Source: Stutzerimonas stutzeri (GTDB lineage: Bacteria > Pseudomonadota > Gammaproteobacteria > Pseudomonadales > Pseudomonadaceae). Taken from it: a stretch of DNA of 64,000 bases. The DNA is taken from NCBI RefSeq assembly GCF_024451105.1, contig NZ_JANGEY010000002.1, forward strand, positions 186,001 to 250,000, in the 5' to 3' direction. Under the pieces are notes generated by a model. That model was given only the letters and a program-made list of their open reading frames with translations, did no database searches and was not told where the DNA came from. Positions 50,365-57,183 of this stretch are shown here, piece by piece. The translations under genes and the position numbers were made by a program. The stretch's first letter is position 1. Every line of letters starts with the position of its first letter.

Positions 50365-50606
50365 GGGCGAGGTCGACTGGAAACTGCGGCCAGGGAGGGC
50401 GCGGTTTTGGATCTCGAAGCGGCGGATTTCCTAGCCGACCGGCTGCATGAAGCTGAAGGCAGATTGCGCCTAGGATAACCAGTGATTTTCCTGTGACGAC
50501 CGGCAGCTATCGGCCAAAAGCTGTCATTCTCGACAGGCAGGAACTGGCCAAAATTTAAAGCTCAGAACTATTCACTATACTGCGAGCGATTCAACATGCG
50601 ACCAGA
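50365..50606. other. transition into low-GC segment
   Basis: About 240 bases without a gene. The base composition falls sharply from about 50440. It contains CGACAGGCAGGAA (50531-50543), whose exact reverse complement lies on the far side of the DUF2971 gene. Confidence 0.45.
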
Positions 50607-51476
50607 TCACCAGTAGTTGAATGGTACGCTGGAGGATCTGACGATACTCGCATCGTAACCCGCAGCGCGCAATACAATCTCCGCGGCCTTCTGGGCTCGG
50701 TCTTGGTTTGGGTTCGGGCCTACGATTACCTCGCAGAGCGCGTGTTTGTTATGCTCCAGTAAGTCCAGCGAGATGTATGGCACGACATACGAAGGCCCAG
50801 GCCGATATAGGATCTGGCGGGCGGGACCATTGGCAATTATTCTCCATTCCGCCTCCTCATGAAATCCTTCATGTTTAAACCTAGGCGCCAACTCGGTTAA
50901 CATTTTGCAAGCGATAGAAACGATACTTTTAGCTTGTTGGGCACCCGCCCCCTCAAGGTGGGCCCAATACTTCGCCATAACATCGACTTTCTCTTTGGAC
51001 TCCAAACCATGAAATTCCTTGCGGCATATAGCTATCGCAGGGAATTCACGTAGCGCTGCGGCAATGATTTCAGCCACTGCTCCCAGTTGTTCGTCATGGC
51101 TATACAGGCATTTTTCTAGGCGCATCTCATTTGCAACACAATAGTCTTCAAGTGCTTCACGATCGAACCCTAAGCAGTAACCGTTGCCTCCGGGGCAGTA
51201 GCCTCGCCACTGACTTAGCAAATCTGGCCGTTCGCTGAACGAGGAGATGTATATGTCCTCAGCGGCTGTCGATTCCAATTCATGCCGGAGTTGCCAACCA
51301 AAACGCTCATTATAGTCGTCTTCAAACAGCCGATTCGCCATCTGCTTGCCATACTGGATGGCATGCTTAAACTCAGCAGAGTCGTTTAAAAATAAAGAAT
51401 TAGTGCACCAAATCGATTTCGAACTCAGGATGCCAAGCAATCCAACCTGACTGGTGTAATGGTAAAGGAGGCTCAT
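50607..51476 (-). CDS. DUF2971 family protein, probably acquired
   Basis: A 289-residue soluble protein. The N-terminal LLYHYTSQVGLLGILSSKSIWCTN, then SSFSERPDLLSQWRGYCPG and EEAEWRII are the hallmarks of DUF2971. The YHYTS...LxxIL start resembles ADP-ribosyltransferases of the DarT group, and the later Glu could be catalytic; this is my inference, not established. Codon use and GC are clearly unlike the neighbours, with many A/T-ending codons, which suggests horizontal transfer. The ATG at 51476 has AGGA upstream; a TTG one codon earlier is less likely. DUF2971 genes occur in variable and defence regions. Confidence 0.8.
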   Translation of the reverse strand: MSLLYHYTSQVGLLGILSSKSIWCTNSLFLNDSAEFKHAIQYGKQMANRLFEDDYNERFGWQLRHELESTAAEDIYISSFSERPDLLSQWRGYCPGGNGYCLGFDREALEDYCVANEMRLEKCLYSHDEQLGAVAEIIAAALREFPAIAICRKEFHGLESKEKVDVMAKYWAHLEGAGAQQAKSIVSIACKMLTELAPRFKHEGFHEEAEWRIIANGPARQILYRPGPSYVVPYISLDLLEHNKHALCEVIVGPNPNQDRAQKAAEIVLRAAGYDASIVRSSSVPFNYW

Positions 51477-51825
51477 CAAGTCGTTCCTGATATAGGGTTG
51501 CTACTGCTGAACTAGCTCAGCAAGAAACTCCGACAGTGCAGTCTCTCTGTCATCTTTTTCTGACGCCAACATCGTTCTCGCTTATCACTATTTGCCGCCG
51601 AAAGCGCAGCGAGGTGGGCGGCATTCTAACTGCCCCTGATTCTATTGACACTCATGAGCGGCTGCTTCTGGACGCTTCCTGCCTGTCGCGACTGGCCGCT
51701 CTGGGTCGTCGTCACCATGACCGGCATTGCTCGGACTACAGGCAACCCGCTGGACAAGCCACGACCGTCTCACCGTTCTTGCGTCCTACAGAAAAGGGCC
51801 GGCTCACGCCGGCCCTCCTCTCAGC
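51477..51825. other. low-GC intergenic region with repeat fragments and a terminator
   Basis: About 350 bases without a convincing gene. It holds TTCCTGCCTGTCG (51676-51688), the inverted partner of the copy left of the DUF2971 gene, followed by sequence like the scattered GACTGGCCGCTCTGGGTC repeats of Pseudomonas. A terminator sits at 51792-51815. Confidence 0.5.
51792..51815 (-). terminator. intrinsic terminator after the GNAT gene
   Basis: GGGCCGGC (51796-51803), 4-base loop, GCCGGCCC (51808-51815) and TTTT on the minus strand. It is the uninterrupted counterpart of the terminator at the intact aminotransferase gene. Confidence 0.8.
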
Positions 51826-51867
51826 TCACTTCACCCACTGCGCCGCATCCTCCAGCGCACGCGAACT
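51826..51867 (-). pseudogene. remnant of an aminotransferase gene 3' end
   Basis: Read on the minus strand this encodes SSRALEDAAQWVK followed by TGA, matching the end of the intact aminotransferase (RALEDTAQWAK-stop). Forty bases from 51821 agree with 52511-52550 at about 35 positions, including the post-stop GCTGA. The remnant begins immediately after the GNAT stop. Confidence 0.8.
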
Positions 51868-52309
51868 ACCCGCCAAGCTTCTTGACGAAGTGATGGCAGC
51901 CGATCTGGTAGTGGTGGCGCATGTACAGCCGATGGGCCGCCGCCCGCTCCCGGCCGACGCCGGAGTCCAGGTGCACGGCGCTGCAGCCCAGGCGTGCCGC
52001 CTCGGCTTCGGCCCATTCCATCAGGCGGTCGCCGAAACCCTGCCCTCGCCACTCGGGCAGGGTGGCGATGTCGACGATGTACAGCGACTGACCCAGCCAC
52101 AGCGAGTGCTGGATGCGGTAGCCGAGCACGGCGGCGGCCGTGGGCGAGTCGTCGGCGAAGATGCCGACCAACTGGTAGCCGTTGGGCCGCAGCTGCTGGT
52201 CGATCACCCGCGCCATCTCTTCCGGCGCGTAGTGCGGCCAGAGTTCGCGCAAGGCGTCGACCGCGCTGGCGGTGTTTTCTGCCGTGATCGGCACGACCGG
52301 GATGTTCAA
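51866..52309 (-). CDS. GNAT family N-acetyltransferase
   Basis: A 147-residue acetyltransferase with the acetyl-CoA motif EWRGQGFGDRLM and C-terminal YMRHHYQIGCHHFVKKL. The start is a TTG preceded by a near-perfect AAGGAGGT at ideal spacing, while the frame upstream has no such signal. The substrate is unknown. It is wedged between a duplicated aminotransferase tail and a REP block, so it was probably inserted or exchanged at this spot. Confidence 0.85.
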   Translation of the reverse strand: MNIPVVPITAENTASAVDALRELWPHYAPEEMARVIDQQLRPNGYQLVGIFADDSPTAAAVLGYRIQHSLWLGQSLYIVDIATLPEWRGQGFGDRLMEWAEAEAARLGCSAVHLDSGVGRERAAAHRLYMRHHYQIGCHHFVKKLGG

Positions 52310-52379
52310 GGGGACCTCCTTTTCGAGTTGCGTTCCGTGGTTCAGGCAGGCCTGCCGCTCTGCTGCGTCGGCTGACGCG

Positions 52380-52401
52380 AAAAGGCCGGCTTGCGCCGGC
52401 C
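52380..52401 (-). terminator. second half of a split terminator downstream of the aminotransferase
   Basis: GGCCGGC (52384-52390), loop TTGC and GCCGGCC (52395-52401), with TTTT on the minus strand. It is separated from the aminotransferase stop by the REP block. Confidence 0.75.
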
Positions 52402-52415
52402 CGGGCGCCAAATCC

Positions 52416-52472
52416 GTAGGGGCGAATTCATTCGCCTTGGCGGGGTATCTGGGCGAATGAATTCGCCCCTAC
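52416..52472. repeat. REP-type palindrome
   Basis: Perfect 21-bp inverted arms at 52416-52436 and 52452-52472 (GTAGGGGCGAATTC... and its complement) around a 15-base loop. This is the GTAGGGGCGAATTCATTCGCC repeat family of Pseudomonas, generally spread by RAYT transposases. Flanked by the 10-bp direct repeat GCGCCGGCCC (52393-52402 and 52497-52506). Confidence 0.85.
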
Positions 52473-52514
52473 AGGAGTGGGCCGGGCGCAGAGGCCGCGC
52501 CGGCCCTTGTCAGC

Positions 52515-53873
52515 TCACTTCGCCCACTGCGCCGTGTCTTCCAGCGCGCGCTCGAAGCGCTCGAGCAGCAGGCCCATCTCCTGCTCGTCGATGATCAGCG
52601 GCGGGCAGAAGGCGATGGCGTCGCCCATGGCGCGGGTGATCAGGCCGTGCTGCTGGGCGCGGCCGGCCAGGTAGCGGCCGAGGGTGCCGGTGGCCTGGTA
52701 CGGCGCCTTGCTGTCCTTGTCGCCGACCAGTTCGACCGCGGCGATCAGGCCGCAGCCACGCACCTCGCCGACCAGCGGGTGGTCGGTGAAGCGGCGCAGC
52801 GCGGCGTGCATGCGCTCGCCCATGGCGGCGGCGTGGGCGACCAGGTTGTCCTCCTCGATGATCTTCAGGTTCTCCAGCGCCACCGCGGTGGCCACCGGGT
52901 GGCCGCTGGCGGTGAAGCCGTGGCCGAGGGTACCGAGCTCGCCGCTCTGCGCCTCGATCGGCTGGTACACCGCGTCGTTGATCAGCACCGCGGCGATCGG
53001 CTGGTAGGAGGAGGACAACTGCTTGGACACCACCATGATGTCCGGGCGGATGCCGAAGGTCTGGCTGCCGAACAGGTTGCCGGTACGGCCGAAGCCACAG
53101 ATCACCTCGTCGGCGATCACCAGGATGTCGTACTTGCGGCACACCTGCTGGACCTTGGTCCAGTAGGTGTGCGGCGGCACGATGACGCCGCCGGCGCCCA
53201 TCAGCGGCTCGCCGATGAAGGCGGCGATGGTTTCCGGGCCCTCGGCGAGGATGGTCTGCTCCAGCTCGGCGGCCAGGCGGTCGGCGAACTGCTCCTCGCT
53301 CTCGCCCGGCAGGGCGTAGCGGTAGTGGTGCGGGCAGCCGACGTGCAGGAAGCCCGGCAGCGGCAGGCCGAAGCCGCGGTGGTTGGCCGGCAGGCCGGTG
53401 AGGCTGGCGCTGGCCACGGTGATGCCGTGGTAGGCGTTGGTGCGGGCGATGAACTTCTTCTTCTCCGGCTTGCCGAGGGCGTGGTTGCGGTACCACACCA
53501 GCTTGACCACGGTGTCGTTGGCCTCGGAGCCGGAGTTGGTGAAGAACACCTTGCTCATCGGCACCGGCGCCATCTGGATCAGTTTCTCGGCCAGCTCGAT
53601 GCTCGGCCGGTGCGCCTTGTGGCTGAACAGGTGGTAGAACGGCAGGGTCTCGAGCTGCTGCTGCGCGGCGCGGATCAGGCGCTGGTTGCTGAAGCCCAGC
53701 GCGGCGCTCCACAGCCCCGACATGCCTTCGATGTAGTCCTTGCCCTGTTCGTCGTAGACGTACACGCCTTCGCCGCGCTCGATGATCAGCGGGCCCTGCT
53801 CCTGGTGCAGGCGGGCGTTGGTGTAGGGGTGCAGCTGGTAGTGGATGTCCTTCTCTTGCAGCGATTGGCTCAT
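52515..53873 (-). CDS. class III omega-amino acid aminotransferase (GabT/5-aminovalerate type)
   Basis: A 452-residue PLP enzyme of the omega-transaminase group: FFTNSGSEANDTVVKL, cofactor Asp255 in VIADEVICGFGRTG and Schiff-base Lys284 in VVSKQLSSSYQ. It moves an amino group from a terminal amine to a keto acid. Beside csiD and lhgO it most likely handles 5-aminovalerate or 4-aminobutyrate. The start MSQSLQ follows GGAGC. The sequence is closer to pyruvate-dependent omega-transaminases than to E. coli GabT, so pyruvate may be the acceptor. Confidence 0.85.
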   Translation of the reverse strand: MSQSLQEKDIHYQLHPYTNARLHQEQGPLIIERGEGVYVYDEQGKDYIEGMSGLWSAALGFSNQRLIRAAQQQLETLPFYHLFSHKAHRPSIELAEKLIQMAPVPMSKVFFTNSGSEANDTVVKLVWYRNHALGKPEKKKFIARTNAYHGITVASASLTGLPANHRGFGLPLPGFLHVGCPHHYRYALPGESEEQFADRLAAELEQTILAEGPETIAAFIGEPLMGAGGVIVPPHTYWTKVQQVCRKYDILVIADEVICGFGRTGNLFGSQTFGIRPDIMVVSKQLSSSYQPIAAVLINDAVYQPIEAQSGELGTLGHGFTASGHPVATAVALENLKIIEEDNLVAHAAAMGERMHAALRRFTDHPLVGEVRGCGLIAAVELVGDKDSKAPYQATGTLGRYLAGRAQQHGLITRAMGDAIAFCPPLIIDEQEMGLLLERFERALEDTAQWAK

Positions 53874-53912
53874 GACGCACGCTCCATGGGGGTTGGGCAA
53901 GGCATTCGGGGC

Positions 53913-55142
53913 TCAGGCGGTCTGGCGCTGCCTGTTGAACCCGGGCAGGTCGGCGAGCTGGGCGTCGATCTGCTCGATGATGTAGGCACCGATCGGGATG
54001 GCCGAGGTGGCCGCCGGCGACGGCGCGTTGCACACGTTGACGCTGCGCCGCGTGTTGCGGAACAGGAAGTCCTCGATCAGCTTGCCCTCGCGGGACACCG
54101 CCTGGGCGCGCACGCCCGCCGGGTAGGGCTTGAGGTCCTTGAGCTCGATGCTCGGGCAGTACTTGCGCACTTCCTGCAGGTAGCCGCGCTTGAACAGCGA
54201 GTTGCGCATCTCGACCAGGCCGGGGCGCAGGTTGTTCTTCAGCACCTTGAGGATGCCCGGGTCGGTGAGCATGGCGAAGGTGTCGGACAGCGAGATGTCG
54301 CGCTTGCGGTAGCCCTCGCGCTTGAGCGCCAGCACCGCGTTGGGGCCGACGGTGACGGTGCCGTCGATCATCCGCGTCAGGTGCACGCCGAGGAACGGCA
54401 TGGACGGGTCGGGGATCGGGTAGATCAGGTGGTTGACGATGCGGTTGTGCTCGGCCGGCAGCAGGTAGTACTCGCCGCGGAACGGGCAGATGCTGAAGCC
54501 CGGGTCGAGGCCGAGCATGCGCACCACGCGGTCGGCCATCAGCCCCGAGCAGGAGACCATGAAGCGGCTGCTGAACTCGCCGGCCGAGGTCTTCACCACC
54601 ATTTCGGTGGGGCGCTCGTCGAGGCCGATCACCTCGGTGCCGTAGCGGATCTCGCCGCCGCGCATCTGGAACTCGCGGGCCATGGCCGCGGTGACTTCGG
54701 CGTAGCTGACGATGCCGCTGGAGGGCACGAAGATGCCGCCGATGCCGGTGATGTTCGGCTCGCGCTCGCGCAGCTGTTCGGCGCTCAGCCATTCGCGCTC
54801 CAGGCCGTTGGCGGCGGTGCGCTCCCACAGCGCCTTCATGCGCTGCATCTCCAGCTCGTTGGTGGCGACCAGCAGCTTGCCGCACTCGTCGAAGCGGATG
54901 CCGTTCTCGGTGCAGAACTCCTTGGTCGCGCGGTTGCCGGCCAGGCAGAACTTGGCCTTGAGGCTGCCGGGGGTGTAGTAGACGCCGGCGTGGATCACGC
55001 CGCTGTTGTGGCCGGTCTGGTGGCGCGCCGGAGCGGATTCCTTCTCCAGCAGCAGCATCCGGCAGTCCGGGTAGGCGCGGAGCAGTTGCATGGCGGTGGA
55101 CATGCCGATGATGCCGCCGCCGATGATGATGAAGTCGTACAC
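53913..55142 (-). CDS. lhgO: L-2-hydroxyglutarate dehydrogenase/oxidase
   Basis: A 409-residue FAD enzyme (dinucleotide loop IIIGGGIIGMSTA, 5-17 region) that oxidises L-2-hydroxyglutarate to 2-oxoglutarate, passing electrons to the quinone pool. HQTGHNSGVIHAGVYYTPGSLKAKFC and the C-terminal APSPAATSAIPIG are characteristic. The start is a GTG (VYDFIIIGGG), matching the MYDF start of relatives. It follows csiD by 86 bases that contain a hairpin. Confidence 0.93.
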   Translation of the reverse strand: MYDFIIIGGGIIGMSTAMQLLRAYPDCRMLLLEKESAPARHQTGHNSGVIHAGVYYTPGSLKAKFCLAGNRATKEFCTENGIRFDECGKLLVATNELEMQRMKALWERTAANGLEREWLSAEQLREREPNITGIGGIFVPSSGIVSYAEVTAAMAREFQMRGGEIRYGTEVIGLDERPTEMVVKTSAGEFSSRFMVSCSGLMADRVVRMLGLDPGFSICPFRGEYYLLPAEHNRIVNHLIYPIPDPSMPFLGVHLTRMIDGTVTVGPNAVLALKREGYRKRDISLSDTFAMLTDPGILKVLKNNLRPGLVEMRNSLFKRGYLQEVRKYCPSIELKDLKPYPAGVRAQAVSREGKLIEDFLFRNTRRSVNVCNAPSPAATSAIPIGAYIIEQIDAQLADLPGFNRQRQTA

Positions 55143-55180
55143 CTTGTCTGCCCTTCTTCTGGAATGGTGGTTATGGGGCA

Positions 55181-55212
55181 CGCGGGGACGACGCACGCAA
55201 GCCGTCCCCGCG
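55181..55212. repeat. stem-loop between csiD and lhgO
   Basis: CGCGGGGACG (55181-55190) pairs perfectly with CGTCCCCGCG (55203-55212). No T-run. Probably an mRNA processing or stability element that could set different csiD and lhgO levels. Confidence 0.55.
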
Positions 55213-55228
55213 AATGGCGAGCAGAACC

Positions 55229-56203
55229 TTACTGGCGCGGCTGGCGCAAGACCTTCTTGTGGGTGAAATAGCCGCGCTGGCGCATCAGCTCGCGGCGCAG
55301 GCCGGGATGGGCGATGAAGCGGTCGCGGCCATGCAGCCAGCAGTGGTTGTTGATCAGCAGGAAGCTGCCCACCGGCACGCGCACCGACAGCTTGGCCGGG
55401 CTGTTCTCGATGGAGTCGCCGAGATCGGCCAGCCAGTTGCCTTCCTCGAAGTTCTTCGGCTGCACGAACTGGTCGATGTAGCTGATGATCGGCCGGCCGG
55501 CGACGTCGGTGTCGAACACCGCGTGCCAGATGTCCTTGCTGACGTTCTTGCTCGGCGGCGCGCTCCAGCGCATCTCGCGGCGGGCCAGCGGGTGGGTGTA
55601 GAAGTGCTCCAGCCCTTCCCAGTCGTCCAGGTGCAGCAGCAGCGAGTTGCCGCCTTCCATGTTCTGCTCGTCGATCTTCAGCATCAGCACGTAGTCGGTG
55701 TCCTGCTCGACGAAGGTGCCGTCGGTGTGCAGCTCCATCACCCGGTGGGCCTGGCGCAGGTAGCTGTCGGAGTTGTCCTCGTTCTGCACCACGAAGCGCG
55801 CGTAGTACTGGCCGCTCATGGCGTCGTAGTTGGAGCGGCCGAACAGGTGGGCCACCGCGGTGGTGAACTTGACCATGTCCTCGGCCTGCTCCACCGAATC
55901 CAGTCCTTCCGGGGTGATCAGCAGGGCGCCGCTGTCGCGGTCGGCCAGGCTGTCGATCAGCAGCGGCTGCAGGGTGTGGGCGCACAGCTCGTCGAGCAGG
56001 CGCGCGCAGCGGAAGCGCAGGAACGACTTGTATTCCAGCGCCTGCACCGGGTATGCGGCGGTCGCGGCGAGGTAGGCCTCGACGGTGCTGCGCGGGAAGG
56101 TCAGCTGCAGCAGGCGCGGCGAGATCGCCGACGGCGCCAGGGTGAAGCCCTGGGGCTCGATCGGCTGGGCAATGGAAGGCTTGAGTTGGACGACGCTGGA
56201 CAT
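55229..56203 (-). CDS. csiD: glutarate 2-hydroxylase CsiD/GlaH
   Basis: A 324-residue Fe(II)/2-oxoglutarate dioxygenase that converts glutarate to L-2-hydroxyglutarate. The iron triad is visible as HTD (His159, Asp161) and the distal His in [12 protein letters not shown] with its 2-oxoglutarate-binding Arg. CAGGAG precedes MSSVVQL at good spacing; the upstream ATG at 56281 lies inside the promoter and was rejected. First gene of csiD-lhgO-aminotransferase. Confidence 0.94.
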   Translation of the reverse strand: MSSVVQLKPSIAQPIEPQGFTLAPSAISPRLLQLTFPRSTVEAYLAATAAYPVQALEYKSFLRFRCARLLDELCAHTLQPLLIDSLADRDSGALLITPEGLDSVEQAEDMVKFTTAVAHLFGRSNYDAMSGQYYARFVVQNEDNSDSYLRQAHRVMELHTDGTFVEQDTDYVLMLKIDEQNMEGGNSLLLHLDDWEGLEHFYTHPLARREMRWSAPPSKNVSKDIWHAVFDTDVAGRPIISYIDQFVQPKNFEEGNWLADLGDSIENSPAKLSVRVPVGSFLLINNHCWLHGRDRFIAHPGLRRELMRQRGYFTHKKVLRQPRQ

Positions 56204-56268
56204 GGCGGGCGCTCCTGGACAGGACGACAATGGATTGGGACGTTCTTGTTTACTGTCGGCGTATTTGA

Positions 56269-56297
56269 AAAATATCGACATTTTTATCGCGTGTCAA
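56269..56297 (-). promoter_or_regulatory. csiD promoter with inverted repeat
   Basis: TTGACA (56297-56292), 17 bases, TATTTT (56274-56269): a strong sigma-70 promoter for csiD. GACA (56277-56280) and TGTC (56292-56295) form inverted half-sites within it, a likely CsiR operator. Confidence 0.7.
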
Positions 56298-56381
56298 AAA
56301 TTTCCAACACCTGCGGACGAAAGGCGCGGTCAGCTCGCCATTGGGTATGATGGCCGGGCACCACGAGGAAGGACGGCGAAC

Positions 56382-57071
56382 ATGGAAACCCTTGTTTCCC
56401 AAGAGAATCTGGCGATCCGCGGGCATGAGCTGCTCAAGCGCGACATCATTCGCGGCGTGTTCCGCCCCGGCGAGAAGCTGCTGATGAGCGGCCTGAAGGC
56501 CCGCTACGGGCTGGGCGTCGGCCCGCTGCGCGAGGCGCTGTCGCAGCTGGTGGCCGAGCGCCTGGTGGTGGTCATCAGCCAGCGCGGCTACCGGGTGGCG
56601 CCGATGTCCCTGGAGGAGCTGTTCGATATTTACGACGCCCGCGCCAACCTGGAGGCCATGCTGCTCGGCCTGGCCATCGAGCGCGGCGACGACGCCTGGG
56701 AGGCACAGATCCTCGCCCGCGCCCACACCCTGACCAAGGTGGTGGAGGTGCGCAACGCCGAGGAGCAGCTGAGTCTGTGGGACGCCCGCCACAAGGCGTT
56801 CCACACCGCCATCGTCGCCGGCTGCGGCTCGCCGCACCTGCTGCAGGTGCGCGCCTACCTGTTCGACCAGGCCGAGCGCTACCGCCACCTGTGGCTGCAG
56901 CACACGGTGTTCTCCGAACAGGCGCTGGAGGCCAAGCGCCGCGAGCACGCCACCCTGGTCGAGGCGATCCTCGCCCGCGACCAGGAGCGCGCCTGCCGGC
57001 TGATGCGCGAGCACCTGCTGGGGCCGGTGCCGATCATCACCGAGCTGATGCAGGCGCACGGCATCGCCTAG
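56382..57071 (+). CDS. csiR: GntR/FCD-family repressor CsiR
   Basis: A 229-residue regulator with an N-terminal winged helix (LLKRDIIRGVFRPGEKLLMSGLKARYGLGVGPLREALSQLVAERLV) and a C-terminal FCD ligand domain (DIYDARANLEAMLLG, HKAFHTAIVAGCGSPHLL). Divergent from csiD, it matches CsiR, which represses csiD-lhgO and is released by glutarate or 2-hydroxyglutarate. AGGAAGGA lies before the ATG; the longer frame upstream is unsupported. Confidence 0.92.
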   Translation: METLVSQENLAIRGHELLKRDIIRGVFRPGEKLLMSGLKARYGLGVGPLREALSQLVAERLVVVISQRGYRVAPMSLEELFDIYDARANLEAMLLGLAIERGDDAWEAQILARAHTLTKVVEVRNAEEQLSLWDARHKAFHTAIVAGCGSPHLLQVRAYLFDQAERYRHLWLQHTVFSEQALEAKRREHATLVEAILARDQERACRLMREHLLGPVPIITELMQAHGIA

Positions 57072-57183
57072 CCAGTCGCCCGGCTAGGCGGCCGCAGGCC
57101 GCGCATGGCATAGTGCCGGCAACCAGGAGGGTGATCGGCGGCACGGAAACCCGCCACAACGACAACCTGCCGTGCAAGTCGGG

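Noticed and set aside
51536-52375. Plus-strand frame across the DUF2971-GNAT gap
   Set aside because: Translation is unlike any protein and overlaps the GNAT gene antisense; no ribosome site.
56204-56281. Longer csiD starting at 56281
   Set aside because: That ATG lies within the csiD promoter; MSSVVQL has a proper ribosome site and family length.
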